Of a DNA stretch of 64,000 bases, positions 32,301 to 42,942 are shown in pieces. Location of the stretch: the NCBI GenBank assembly GCA_977017575.1, contig CDRNVI010000003.1, positions 62,001 through 126,000 of the forward strand, written 5' to 3'. Position 1 is the stretch's first letter; each line of letters begins with the position of its first letter. The position numbers and the translations under genes are program-made. Below the pieces are notes generated by a model. That model was not told where the DNA came from and did not search any database. It saw only the letters and a list, made by a program, of their open reading frames with translations. The DNA comes from Paramoeba atlantica (taxonomy: Eukaryota > Discosea).

Positions 32301-32720
32301 AAAAATAGGTGTCCTGGCAAAACCAGGTAAAACTTGGCAAATCCTGGCAAAACCTAACAGGTTTTAACCCTCTTAGTGTTCCCTTAATTGGCGTTCCCTT
32401 ATTTAATGTGTCTCTTAATTAATGTTTCCACGGTATAACAAAAAAGAAAATTTATAATTATATTCATTAAAATTAATGAGAGAGGGTAGGTGGAAGGACA
32501 TGATATACAACACTTTAGCTGATAGGATGATCAAATTTGTTTCGCTGTAAGGATAGAATTCGGGTAAACAAAGATGATAATTATGAGATGTTAACGATAA
32601 ATATTTGCTTAAGTGCCCCTAGAGTAATAAAGGGAGGGCTAAGATACAAAAGGCAGATCTGCACTTTCTGGAGAAAAATGCACCCATGAACCAAAAAGGT
32701 CTTTTCCCACCAAAAAAGCA

Positions 32721-32783
32721 TACCCCCCCAGTAACAGAAATTTGACCATTTTGGCCCAAAATCGATTCTATTACTGGGGGGTA
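32721..32783. mobile_element. Short family G MITE
   Basis: TACCCCCCCCAGTAA faces TTACTGGGGGGTA over 63 bp. The internal AGAAATTTGACCATTTTGGCC resembles the interior of the 7449-7710 element. Confidence 0.5.
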
Positions 32784-33084
32784 TACGGTATACGCCGATT
32801 CATACCCCGGAGTTTACCCGTAGTGATTCACTACACGGGGTTAGCTCACTACATTTATGTAGTGAATCACTACTTTTGGTTCACCACATTAGTTCACAAT
32901 GAGTCCAATGCGGAATTTCCTTGTACTGAAATAATAGCTCTTCGTCGTGACAATCGGTCCTTGATTAACTCTACAGCCGTTTACAGACCCCGTATCTTTA
33001 CCATTTTGCGGACCATTGCACGCATTTTGTCTTTGATTTGACCCCCCAAACTCTTTTTTTATTTGTTTTTGGCCAGTCGAGTTT

Positions 33085-33378
33085 TCATCGAGTCCCAGCA
33101 AAATAAAAAACAAGTAATAGTACAAGAAAACAAAACGAGTCATAGTACGAAACTATGGGAAATCTGAACAGGGGAAGATAGAGACGGACTCCGTTGCTAA
33201 TATTTTCCACGTCCAGACTCCCAACTGGGGAAACCCGTTCATAAATTTCTTTTAATTCTTTTTGTGTTGCAGCACGGGCGACATGGTTGACCGGGCAACC
33301 ATTCCTCCTGCCCCACAGTCGGTGCTCTATAAAACCCCATACCTTATAGCGGTTTGATAAAAGAAAACCCAAGTACAT
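33085..33378 (-). pseudogene. ORF fragment of an unidentified repeat
   Basis: An open stretch (LLSNRYKVWGFIEHRLWGRR...) on the minus strand. The first 60 bp recur inverted at 10606-10665 inside the TA-flanked element, and encode a related string there. It belongs to a dispersed element I cannot name. Confidence 0.3.
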
Positions 33379-33901
33379 TGCCGCCCGAGAAAAAAATTAT
33401 AACACACAATCATTTAACTACTCAACAGAAGCTGGCTCTATGTCAATCTGATGAGTCGAATCCGATGAGAAGCTCGGCGAAAAATACTCGGTAAGTGTTC
33501 GCGCGGTTTCCAGGATCAAGAAGGGTGCAGCTTTTTTTCAAGCCATTGTGAATAATGGCGGTAGACGAAAAAAAAGAGAAAGGGGCTTTAACTACGAGCG
33601 GCAACATACAGTGAAAAAAGTTGACAAAGATGTTACTGATCTAATTGAAAAACACAAGGTGATCTTAAAAGAAATAGTTTTTGACAACATAGAACGCCAC
33701 GGAGTGTTTAGAGGTAATTTGTCGGAGAGAAGGAAAGAACACATAAACCCCCCGCAGCTAAAAGTCACCCCACCTAACTTTTCAGCCAAGTATCCGTTTG
33801 AACTGATTTTTGTTGCATTTTGCAGATCTCAACACAAAGGCTTTGCGCGCTAAAAACCGGAATCAAAAAAATCATTCATGATAGTTTATATTTAACATTT
33901 A

Positions 33902-34003
33902 CAGTGCTCGAAAAAATTAGCAAAACATTTTTTGTAAAATAGTAAAAACGTTTTACTAATTAAAAATTCACTAATTTTTGTTTTACTAATTTTTGCACTG
34001 CCC
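33902..34003. mobile_element. Small MITE with CAGTGC ends
   Basis: CAGTGCTCGAAAAAATTAG faces an inverted CTAATTTTTGCACTG, about 100 bp apart. The internal word TTTTACTAATTAAAAATT is shared with 34587-34650, which ends GCACTGTA beside the Tc1 transposase. Confidence 0.5.
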
Positions 34004-34077
34004 CAAAAAATTTGCCAACTTGATAAAATCAATTTTTACAGAAACGGTATTTCTGTCGTTTGAGTAGGTTGCCTCCT

Positions 34078-34200
34078 CTAAGGTCGGCGTTAGTACCATC
34101 TGCAAAATGGTAATGCTAGGGAAGACCGCGAGGAGGTCCCGACCATGCTTCCCCATGCTGAGTGTGTCAGGCTTCAGTGAAGCGTATTACAAAGAAAATC
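34078..34200. repeat. Repeat family I, copy 1
   Basis: GGTCGGCGTTAGTACCATC, then AGGGAAGACCGCGAGGAGG and CTTCCCCATG, matching 36410-36540. The layout recalls the 3' part of 5S rRNA (GTTAGTAC...GGGAATACC), but the match is weak. Confidence 0.4.
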
Positions 34201-34640
34201 CTTACAAAGAATATTCCCCCAAAAGGGATTGACTTTTACCCCCTCCCATACAATGTCCCTACATGAGTATTTTCTTAAATATGAAAAAAATCTCTTAAAT
34301 ACAAGAGAGCGATGTTTCGCGTTCGCGGAGCGGAGAAAGTCTTTTAAAAATAGGAGTATAACGAACAAGAAAGTCGGAGATTCAGAAAAAAATCAGGAGC
34401 GGGGAAAGTAATATGTGTCTGTAGCACAGAGTAAAAAACACCCCAAAAAAATAATATTAATAAAAATCTTGCTCACAGAAATCTTGCTCGCTTTCGTGCG
34501 ACATAGTAATCTGAAAACGTTTCGTAAAAAAGATAGAATTCCGAAAAAAACAAAAAAATGTAAGGTGTAAAACCTGAACTTTGCAAAATGTTTTACTAAT
34601 TAAAAATTTACTAATTTTTGTTTTACGAATTATTGTTACA

Positions 34641-35663
34641 CTAATAATTGTGTGCACTGTACCATTTTTTCACTTTTTCGCCTTTCAATCTTATACACGC
34701 TTTGAGGCGAGCATCGAAACTCAAAACAGTTTTATCAATCATTTTTTGTGGCAAACGAGACCACGCATTGCGTATGCATCGGATGAGTGAGGATTTGTCT
34801 GATGGGGTCTTCTCGTCCACTACCTCTTGGACCATAGACCAGACGTTTTCTAAGGGGGAAAGGTCTGGTGAATTGGGGGGCCAATTTTTCAATAGATCTT
34901 TCATTCTATTCGTAATATACTCCTTAGAGGCGCGTGCGGTGTGTGCCGTGGCCCCGTCTTGCTGAAAAATACACTTACGTGGGAAAGGTACCTTTTTTAA
35001 CGTCTTAATGTAGGACATGCTCGTGATAGACGAGTCAGAGTCCAGAACAACTAAGTATCTCCACGCTACTCCTATAGCACCCCAAACTTGACATCTAGGC
35101 GCCCAGCGTACTTTTTGACGTGGAGCGGCTTTTTCACCGGGTGCTACCCACATATTCTTTCGGCCATCATTAGTATCAAAGACTTTTTCGTCTGTAAAGA
35201 CGACGCGAGATGTATCCATATTGTATTTCTTTGAAAAGGCTACTCTTTTTCTTTTTTGTAACTTTGTGAGTCCTTGGCACACGGGCCTAGCATTATAGTT
35301 ATACCCCATGATTGAAAGATCATGAAGCACCGTGCTTTGAGACACTTTAGTACCTCCCCCACTTAGTTTATCCTTTATTCGCCTAGCCGAGTTAATTTTT
35401 GGCACACCGGCGGGATCGAGAGGGGCAATAATTTTCTTTATTCTATTTCTTCGAGATTCAATACATTTTTTTCGTTCAGGGCTCAAAGTGTATTCTTGGG
35501 TCAAGTTTTTTTCGCTAAGGTATTTTCTTACAATCTTTACTGAGAGGTTAAAATCACGAGACAATTGCTTTTTTGATACACCTTGACCGTATCTCATCCT
35601 CAATAGAACTTTTCCACTTTTTGTAAGTCCCCCTTTCGGCAACCGATATGCGGATTTAGGCAT
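34641..35663 (-). CDS. Tc1/mariner-type transposase, open reading frame
   Basis: 340 residues from the ATG of MPKSAYRLPKGG, about the full family length. It has an N-terminal HTH (KQLSRDFNLSVKIVRKYL near residues 32-50), a second DNA-binding part (RRIKDKLSGGGTKVSQSTV), then VVFTDEKVFD (first Asp), CQVWGAIGVAW, FQQDGATAHTA (second Asp) and WPPNSPDLSPLENVWS (Glu). I count 35 residues between the last two acids. The frame has no internal stop, so it could encode an active cut-and-paste transposase. The last codons (YSAHNY) read into the CAGTGCAC end of a neighbouring small repeat or its own terminal repeat. Terminal repeats are not clearly identified. It is a different lineage from the broken copy at 23.6 kb. 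Confidence 0.85.
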   Translation of the reverse strand: MPKSAYRLPKGGLTKSGKVLLRMRYGQGVSKKQLSRDFNLSVKIVRKYLSEKNLTQEYTLSPERKKCIESRRNRIKKIIAPLDPAGVPKINSARRIKDKLSGGGTKVSQSTVLHDLSIMGYNYNARPVCQGLTKLQKRKRVAFSKKYNMDTSRVVFTDEKVFDTNDGRKNMWVAPGEKAAPRQKVRWAPRCQVWGAIGVAWRYLVVLDSDSSITSMSYIKTLKKVPFPRKCIFQQDGATAHTARASKEYITNRMKDLLKNWPPNSPDLSPLENVWSMVQEVVDEKTPSDKSSLIRCIRNAWSRLPQKMIDKTVLSFDARLKACIRLKGEKVKKWYSAHNY

Positions 35664-35932
35664 TTTTGGGAAAAAGTGAATTTTGTTTTTTGAAGCTTTT
35701 AAAATGAGCTGAAAACAGCGGGAACGTGGAGATCTAAAAATTTTGAACGACAAAGCGGTGCCGTAACCCCCTTTACCGTCACCCCCCCCCTCACTTGTCC
35801 CGGCGAAAAGGCCAAAAAAGCGGAAAAGGCGGATAAGTCGCGTGGTAGGACAAGTCACGTAGCATCAAGAAGAACTGTATGACACATTTTTGTATACATC
35901 CGTATACATGAAAAAACTCTTTTTCGAACTTA

Positions 35933-36404
35933 AAGGGGGGGCTCGTTTATTGTTAACATTCGATTATTGTTAACAATGAATTAATTTCGGTTTTTTCGTG
36001 TGACTTTTGAATTTTTTTGTTCCCTATGGTCATGTTGTATAGCGTTCTTGATAAGAAAAATGGTGCGCTTAACGATATGCGAAACAATGTTATTGAAACA
36101 ACAGACTTTCGGTCGCCCGACGATGGCAACCCCCAGAGACACAGTTTTGGGTGAAACTGGATTTGAAAACTACATTGTTCCCTAAAGAGGTATCATTGGA
36201 GAGTCGTTAGTAGCTCCGGCGATTGCAGTGACCTTCAGTGACCTCCAGAGAGTGCCCAAATACCCAAATTAACAATATTCGAACTTTCATTGCAACTCGT
36301 ATAATGTTAACATTGGGGGGTAAAAGTTCGATTATTGTTAATATTCGATTTTTGTTGGCAAAAAATGCTCGAAAAAAATGTTAACAATAAACGAGCCCCC
36401 CCTT
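35933..36404. mobile_element. TA-flanked MITE (family C), 472 bp, inverted sibling
   Basis: Same AAGGGGGGGCTCGTTTATTG ends as 16333-16912, in the opposite orientation, with TA at 35931-35932 and 36405-36406. An internal deletion of about 100 bp relative to the sibling. Confidence 0.75.
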
Positions 36405-36409
36405 TATTA

Positions 36410-36540
36410 GGTCGGCGTCAGTACCATCAGCGAGATGGCAGTGCCAGGGAAGACCACGAGGAGGTTCCAACCTTACTTCCCCATCTCGGTTTGTGCCTAG
36501 CTTTCAGAGGAAGTAGTTTTCTTTACAGAAACGGTAACTT
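36410..36540. repeat. Repeat family I, copy 2
   Basis: Counterpart of 34078-34200, followed here by TTTACAGAAACGGTAACTTT, a word also found before copy 1 (34037) and at 10524. Confidence 0.4.
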
Positions 36541-38280
36541 TATCGCTTTCCGAATATAACGCGATATAACGTGATTCTTGACTTGAAATGAACGTACATT
36601 TTAATTACGCTAAAAAGTGTGTCACCGGTAACATGAGCCCACGAACTAATAGATTAAATACATTGTATATGAATACAAATGGTGTTTGCAAGGGAAAAAC
36701 AATTATCAACTGAATTAAAGCATGTAAACAAACCCAAGTAAACAAAAAGTGCGCGAATATAGATTTTATGAAAGATAGGAAGGAGTATAACGCTAAAACG
36801 GAAAATACAATTTAAGTTTATTCTGATTTATAATACAGCTATCATTTTTAATAAAAAAGTTTCTGATCTTTCTGATATTTCCAGACGTGTCTCCCACATG
36901 GGGCATTACCGCTGTGTTTTCAGTTTTCAAAGTGATGAGTACTAGTACTTGACTAGCGTTGAATGGTTCGTAGTTTCGCTTCTTTCTGGACATCATGATT
37001 CAAATAGTTTTTAAAGAGATAATATCTGTAGACTGAGTGTCGTACTTTGTAGAGATAGTCGTAACTAGTTTCTATTAAATATCTGCAACTTAAAAATACG
37101 AAAACTAAATTTTCAAAAATGATCAAGGGCAGAGGGGCTACCACATGACTTATCCGCCTTCAGATTCTCAAAAGCGGATATGTAACGTGGTAGGACAAGT
37201 GAGGGGGGGGGTGACGGTACCCCCCCTGTACAAAAAAAGAGGGGGGTGACTTATTCGCTGTGGGGGGTTTATATTAAAAATTTAAGTATCTTTTTGGGTG
37301 GTCTTGGCGAACGCTTGGAAGAACGAAATGTAGTGGTGATCAGCGTCTTTTACCCCCCCTACAGGTCTTGTATTTTGTTCGATTTTGGAAAAAAATTGTA
37401 TGGGACTGTTTTTCGACCCAATCGTTCCGAATCCGAGGCCCTTTTCACTCGTGGACACCTGTATCATTCCTAAACTGAAAAAAAGCTGCAAAAAACTCGA
37501 TATGTTTTTACAGAGTACATTTTTTTCAAGATCGATATTTTTTGGTGATTCATGACGAAGGAGCACCGCCCCCTGTGTTTACCTTACTCTCGCGTGCGCC
37601 CCAAGATGCGCACGGCACTCGTGATCGAATACGAGCGACTTAAGTCCTGTAAGGCACTCGTAAAACTTCATAAACTTGACCCCGGGTCCATCATTGAAAA
37701 ATATCAAAGGTAAAATACTAAAACAAATGGAATAATAAGTGTGTTTCCTGAATAAAAAAATGGAATAATAAGTGTGCGGGGGATTTATTAGTTAATTAAT
37801 TTATTAGTATTAATTAAAGCGGACAAGCGTTGTAGACAACCTTAGCAAAAGAGGTTAAAAGAGGAAATAAATGATGGCACCGTGGAAAACAAGGGGGTGG
37901 GGGGTACTATAAACGCTCTCTTTGTTTACCCCTTTGTTTTCCACGGTCCCCAGCCGAGGGGTATATTGGGTAGCGATTATACTCCCCGGTATATAAAAGG
38001 GTACCGGTTCATTAAGTCGTACCCCGGTTTACGTGATATAACAGTTGGATTTTAGTACCGTCGCGGAAAAAAAGGCATGGGACGAGGGGGATATGTTAGG
38101 GGCCGCGGGCTAGAATAACATACCCCCCGGTATGTTATCCAAATTATGGGTATGTTAACCGGGAATGTAGTTTCATTCTAGAATCCTGTACTTTAAAGAC
38201 GAAATTCAAAGCATTTCTAGCGGTATCTTGGACATGAAGCCTCGATTAATAATAAAAAGAAAAATCCTTTTTGGCCCCCC
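36541..38280. other. Gene-free stretch upstream of the mobile block edge
   Basis: AT-rich. Contains family F sequence at 38030-38160 (counterpart of 10245-10370), G-runs at 37203, 37222 and 37239, and AATAATAAGTGTG words. No gene was recognised. Confidence 0.35.
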
Positions 38281-38288
38281 TCTCCAAA

Positions 38289-39626
38289 CTATATCTTCTC
38301 GATGACTCTTGCCTCACTGATATGGTCGGATTCCTGTAGATGTCCACCTTCCACCATTTCCATCCAAATACGAGCACGAAAGGCTTTGTAGAGCTCTCGC
38401 ACAAGATCGCGAAAATCTTGACGCTGTTCTGCATAATAAAAAAAAGTTAATTTTTTCCGGTCAAACTGATATTCCGCATCAATGATACGCATCGGAATTT
38501 TTTGTTCCTTAACTTTAGCTTGTGCAACTTCCACTGCACGCTTTTCCAACTCTGTCTGCACGCCATGAAGTTGAGTAACTTCCAACGAGGTTGCCTTGCG
38601 TATCACAACCCCCACACCCATACTAACCGGTAGCGAGGCGTTACAGGAGGTCAAGACCTCCGATGGGGATCCCCCACCCCCTACTCGGTGCCAGGTGTAA
38701 ATCACCAAACCGACATCCTCCCCGCGGTCTCCGCCCACCACAACGTAGTCCCCGGCGACGTACCGATGCACGGACTGAAACTGTAGAATTCGATTTCGTT
38801 TGAACTCAACAAGCATCTCTACAGGAGAAGATGAAACAGGAGAAGACGAAGAGGATATCAATAGACCCGGGGAAGGTCGAGCAGGGCTAGGCGAGGAGAT
38901 CGCAACCCCAGGAGAAGGCTCCGGTAGCCGTCGAGACCCGGTACCCCCCCTTACCATCGGTACAACACAGCGGGGAGGAAACTGCAAGTTCGGGTCGGCA
39001 CTACCCCTTTGTCCTGTACTCTCGTGTAGAGCAGGAGAAGGAGGACGAGGATGACCGGATGGCGTTACGGGACGGCTAGACGCGGTTCGATGCTGTTCTT
39101 TTTCTTCGGCTTCCTCTTCTTCCGATTCTGGGACTCGAGGAAACAAGGGGGAGGTGAGTGCGGGGCTGGGAGAGGACTCCCGGGGACCGAGGGGACATCG
39201 CTCCTGGCTGAACTCATGAAGGAGCAACCCGTAGTTGATCTCGGAGGGTGGGGTTGGGGCGGGGGGGTGGGGGAGTACAGCGTGACGCTGCGGGACGTGG
39301 GTGGTGGCAAGAGAGGAGGGAGGGGAGAGAACGGAAGGAGGGGGGTTGAACGGTGGTAGGGTAGGGGGTGGTAGAGAACGATCGGAGGAGGTGGAGGCGG
39401 GTGGTTTTCGAGGAGGGGTTTGTTGGGTTGCGACATCGACAGAGGGGGATACGGGAGGGGGAGGGGAGGAGAGGAGGGTGGTAAGTTGGTCGAGGCGTTG
39501 AGTGAGTTTGAGTTGGAGGGAGAGGATTTCGGTGTCCATGGCTTTGTACCACGTGTCCAGAAGAGACTGTGCTAGGGTAACATCGACAGCAGAGTGCTTT
39601 GGTTCAGGAAGGCAATGGGAATGCAT
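38289..39626 (-). CDS. PSP1 C-terminal domain protein
   Basis: 445 residues. The C-terminal 110 form a clear PSP1 domain: GVVIRKATSLEV, KIPMRIIDAEYQFDRKKLTF, FYYAEQRQDFRDLVRELYKA and RARIWMEMV. PSP1-domain proteins occur in bacteria (YaaT/RicT), fungi, oomycetes and kinetoplastids. The eukaryotic ones are tied to mRNA metabolism and translation control, but the molecular role is not settled. Just before it, VHRYVAGDYVVVGGDRGEDVG fits the entry strand of the family. The N-terminal 260 residues are proline/serine-rich and likely disordered, after a short helical segment (LLDTWYKAMDTEILSLQLKL). First ATG used. GC is raised across the Pro-rich part. Confidence 0.85.
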   Translation of the reverse strand: MHSHCLPEPKHSAVDVTLAQSLLDTWYKAMDTEILSLQLKLTQRLDQLTTLLSSPPPPVSPSVDVATQQTPPRKPPASTSSDRSLPPPTLPPFNPPPSVLSPPSSLATTHVPQRHAVLPHPPAPTPPSEINYGLLLHEFSQERCPLGPRESSPSPALTSPLFPRVPESEEEEAEEKEQHRTASSRPVTPSGHPRPPSPALHESTGQRGSADPNLQFPPRCVVPMVRGGTGSRRLPEPSPGVAISSPSPARPSPGLLISSSSSPVSSSPVEMLVEFKRNRILQFQSVHRYVAGDYVVVGGDRGEDVGLVIYTWHRVGGGGSPSEVLTSCNASLPVSMGVGVVIRKATSLEVTQLHGVQTELEKRAVEVAQAKVKEQKIPMRIIDAEYQFDRKKLTFFYYAEQRQDFRDLVRELYKAFRARIWMEMVEGGHLQESDHISEARVIEKI

Positions 39627-39889
39627 TTTTTGCTTTTATGTACACGAAGAGTAGTGCAAATTTATGATTGTAAATATTGCCAACAAAAACAGAACATTTT
39701 TTTTTATGTAATTTGTTTTAGAAAAATGAGAATTAACCAATCAGTTCCAAATCAAAATACAGAAAAAGCAAATAGGAGAATGTGAAATGTGGCTCATACA
39801 GTACGTATGCGGCTCATGCGTATGTGGCTCATATGTATGCTCGAGGGTGACTGTTTCACTACTCGCATGTTTTAAAAAGAGATGAAAAT

Positions 39890-42688
39890 TCAATCGTCCG
39901 TTGTCAATCGTCCATTCTTTGTCGTTGTACAAAGCAAGTCTTTCAACATGTGATATGTACTTCTGTGAAGAACTTGTGTGCCAAGTGCGAATTGAGATGC
40001 CAGACATTCAGCGTGCTTCTTCGCGTTTTGTACCACTACACGAGGGAGTCCCGCGCGAGCGGCAACATCCAAACCGTACGAATTGGAGCAAATCCCTGTT
40101 GCAAGCTTGTGAAGTAGAATCACCTGCTGAGAAACTGGATCAATTTGATGCCGCATGTGCATCGCGCGTATGTCGTACTGAGAAAAACTCAGCACAGCCT
40201 GTATGGCAAGAAAATAGTAATGAGTAGAGAAAAAACCCAAGGGCTGTGAATGCCGCACAAGGTACGAAAGCGCTCCCCAGGCTACAGCATATCCATCGAA
40301 AGTCGAGGTACCGCGCCCGAGTTCGTCGACAAGCACCAGACTACGGGGTGTTGCGTGACGAAGAATATGTCCCATCTCGGTGAGCTCCACGAGAAATGTG
40401 GACTTGTGCTCAAAAAGACTATCTCGTGCCCCCATACGGGTATAGATACGATCCACGGGAGCAAGACGAAAAGAACTAGCGTGCACAAAACATCCGATTT
40501 GCGCCAGTACCGTAGCCACCCCCACCGCCCGCATCAATGTCGATTTCCCTCCCATATTCGGTCCCGTAAGCACAATTACCCGTCCTGATGCTGCGTCCAT
40601 ACGCACGTCATTTTTTGTGACCTCTTCCTGTCCCTCATTCAGCTTAGTTCCCGAATGAAACAACGCAGTAGCAGAAATTTGCGCTGCGCTCTCACCGGAA
40701 ATAACATTTGGGGAACACATTCCTGGTTGGGAGGAAGCCATTGCAAGACTCGTAAGCGCATCCACAATCGCAATAGCTTGAGAAAGCTTCGTCACCGATA
40801 CATAAAAAGAGGAGCTGTACATTCGTAACAACTCTTTTAAATGACGTTGCAGGACCAGTGCGCGTTGTTCAGAAATCTCTTTGAGTGCCCGAACGATCGG
40901 TTCCAGTCGTTTGTGTTTATATCGTGTGACTTTAGCAGTGGTAGAGAACATGAGGAAATCTGGGGGGAGGGTGTCGACCACCGAACGGGTTGGGACCTCG
41001 ATGAGAAACCACTCCTTGCCGGCATCAACAAAGGAAAGTGAGGGGTCGTGGAAATAACCACGGGCAGCCTCGAGATAGGGATCTAGAGAGGCTACAAGTT
41101 GAGTACGTCGCGACTCCAGTGCATCATAGGGTTCACAAGTACCGGGAGTAGGAATTGCAAATCCCGTTTGTAGCGCCGCGTTCTCATCGAACCCGTTACG
41201 AAAACAGAGAATGTCCTCGGAGAGGGTGGGTGTGAGGTTACCCTGTAGTGTGGACTTCATAGCGCAGTCCGGGGTATGAGAAAGAAGATCACGTAACGCT
41301 TTGTCTTGTGATAGAACGCAGCTCATCGTCTGGGACAAGAGCTGTAGGGTACGTTTTCCTTGCGCGGAGCTGTCGACCCAGGAAACCTCTTTTTCTTCAA
41401 CCATGTTGCGAAGACGAACGCTGTTGCGTTCTAAGTCCGTTGTTGTGCTAAGGAGTTGACGTACAGATTGTGCTCCGTAGTGCATCAGAAATTGAACAAA
41501 GACTTGCCTACTCTGAATTAACGTTGCATCGCGCAAAGGTTCTAAAACCCATTTCCGTAGCTGGCGTTTTCCAGGAGGGGTTGAGGTAAAATCAATTCTA
41601 GAAAGCAAGGAATCGGAACAACACTGTCCTGATTGCAAAATTTCGAGATGTTCCAAAGTGCTAGCATCTAACACCATGTGAGGCGCTTGTGTACTGACGG
41701 CCTCGTCTAAAAAGAAGTACGAAAGGGTAAATTGCGGAGTAATGACCTCCGAAATAATCATTAGCTTTTCAAGGTAGTGAACGATGCCTCCGAATGCGTA
41801 TAGAATAGGCGTAGGTTGAGAAAGGAGTACCCCAAGAACATCAGAAGTTCTGCGGTTGAGCTCTTGTATTTGATTAACGCAATAATTGGTGTGAAACACA
41901 ACGTCAGAAATTTCGTTCGACATTTCATACAGTCGAGAAGAAGCTGACACAGATATTAGGAGTTGTGTAAGTGTGGAGGATCGCTTTCGACCGACAACGA
42001 TTTCACGTGGCGCAAAATGACGCAAGACAGTTGCAAAGTGCTCATAAGACTCGGGACCGGAGAAAACGGCAAACGAACCAACTCCGCAAGAAATTTCAAA
42101 TGCACAAAAACCAATCTCCACTTCATTATGCCCTGTACATCGCTCGTAAACGGAAACAAGATGAGACGCTTCTGCCGTTTGAATCATCTCCGTATCCGTT
42201 AAAGTCGAGCATGTATAGATTTTAACCAATTCACGAGGAACACAAACATCAGTGTCCTTTTTTGTTAACTGCTCAACCCTTCCCACGCGGTAACCACGCA
42301 TGACAAATTGCTGGGCCCAGGTACAAAAAGATTGCTCGGGAACGCCGGCCATTTTCAACCGACCACCTCGAGTGTCAGAAATCATTTTTAATCCAAACTC
42401 TCTTTGACCCAATTCCGCATCAACATCGTAAAGTTCATAAAATTTACCTTTCTTAAAGAATATTACGGTGTCCAAGTGCTCTTTTTTTATTTCCCAAAAC
42501 TGACGTTCCATGGCGTTCATATTGTGCAGAGAACGATCTGGTACATACAATGTGCTGGCATCATAGTTTGGGTCTTCACGGCTTCGTTTCTTCCCGTCTC
42601 GACGCTCCTCCATAAAATCGTAGACAAATCCATTTCGTCGCTCCTGCGCTAGCCTGGCATTTGTAGACCAAAAGTTCGAAACGTCCAT
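39890..42688 (-). CDS. MSH6: DNA mismatch repair protein MSH6
   Basis: 932 residues. MSH6 pairs with MSH2 (MutS-alpha) to recognise base mismatches and small loops in the nucleus. The N-terminus shows the MSH6 signature PNYDASTLYVPD, then the mismatch-reading FFKKGKFYELYDVDA (Phe-x-Glu) near residue 80 and GRLKMAGVPEQSFCTWAQQF. The C-terminal ATPase has TGPNMGGKSTLMRAVG (Walker A), STFLVELTEMGHIL, LVLVDELGRGTSTFDG (Walker B/signature) and GFFSTHYYFLA. It lacks the long N-terminal tail with PWWP and PCNA-binding motif found in animals. The reading before the ATG of MDVSNFWS is open for a few codons but has no ATG. It ends 264 bp from the PSP1 gene. Confidence 0.94.
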   Translation of the reverse strand: MDVSNFWSTNARLAQERRNGFVYDFMEERRDGKKRSREDPNYDASTLYVPDRSLHNMNAMERQFWEIKKEHLDTVIFFKKGKFYELYDVDAELGQREFGLKMISDTRGGRLKMAGVPEQSFCTWAQQFVMRGYRVGRVEQLTKKDTDVCVPRELVKIYTCSTLTDTEMIQTAEASHLVSVYERCTGHNEVEIGFCAFEISCGVGSFAVFSGPESYEHFATVLRHFAPREIVVGRKRSSTLTQLLISVSASSRLYEMSNEISDVVFHTNYCVNQIQELNRRTSDVLGVLLSQPTPILYAFGGIVHYLEKLMIISEVITPQFTLSYFFLDEAVSTQAPHMVLDASTLEHLEILQSGQCCSDSLLSRIDFTSTPPGKRQLRKWVLEPLRDATLIQSRQVFVQFLMHYGAQSVRQLLSTTTDLERNSVRLRNMVEEKEVSWVDSSAQGKRTLQLLSQTMSCVLSQDKALRDLLSHTPDCAMKSTLQGNLTPTLSEDILCFRNGFDENAALQTGFAIPTPGTCEPYDALESRRTQLVASLDPYLEAARGYFHDPSLSFVDAGKEWFLIEVPTRSVVDTLPPDFLMFSTTAKVTRYKHKRLEPIVRALKEISEQRALVLQRHLKELLRMYSSSFYVSVTKLSQAIAIVDALTSLAMASSQPGMCSPNVISGESAAQISATALFHSGTKLNEGQEEVTKNDVRMDAASGRVIVLTGPNMGGKSTLMRAVGVATVLAQIGCFVHASSFRLAPVDRIYTRMGARDSLFEHKSTFLVELTEMGHILRHATPRSLVLVDELGRGTSTFDGYAVAWGALSYLVRHSQPLGFFSTHYYFLAIQAVLSFSQYDIRAMHMRHQIDPVSQQVILLHKLATGICSNSYGLDVAARAGLPRVVVQNAKKHAECLASQFALGTQVLHRSTYHMLKDLLCTTTKNGRLTTDD

Positions 42689-42942
42689 AAGTAAGGTCAA
42701 TGTTAAGCTCAGCTGGCGATTATTGTTTTTGTGGGAAACATTATGGGAGAAAAACAGTGAATATAATAACTAATGGTACTTCTTTCAGTAAGACAAAACT
42801 TATCACTTAATAGATATTCAAATTCCGAAGACTTGAAGATTTGTTCATGATAATTACGCAGTGTTGCATTCTATTCACACCGGTTTACTGTATTGTTTTA
42901 CTCTACAAAATCACACAAGAACGTTTTTAAAAATTTCGACAC

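Larger units (their letters stand above)
35774..37219. mobile_element. Segment bounded by a perfect 27-bp G-run inverted repeat
   Basis: The arm at 35774-35800 (ACCGTCA, nine C, TCACTTGTCC) is exactly complementary to 37193-37219. A second inverted match, AAGGCGGATAAGTC, lies just inside (about 35826 and 37145). The 1.45-kb interval contains MITE C and repeat I and no gene. It is probably a larger non-autonomous element with nested insertions. Confidence 0.5.

Noticed and set aside
32815-32875. Regulatory operator-like palindromes GTAGTGAATCACTAC
   Set aside because: Two imperfect palindromes in AT-rich mobile DNA with no gene beside them; no basis to call a site.
39214-39552. Additional Pro-rich ORFs antisense or shifted to the PSP1 gene
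   Set aside because: Explained by the low-complexity Pro/Ser coding region in other frames.
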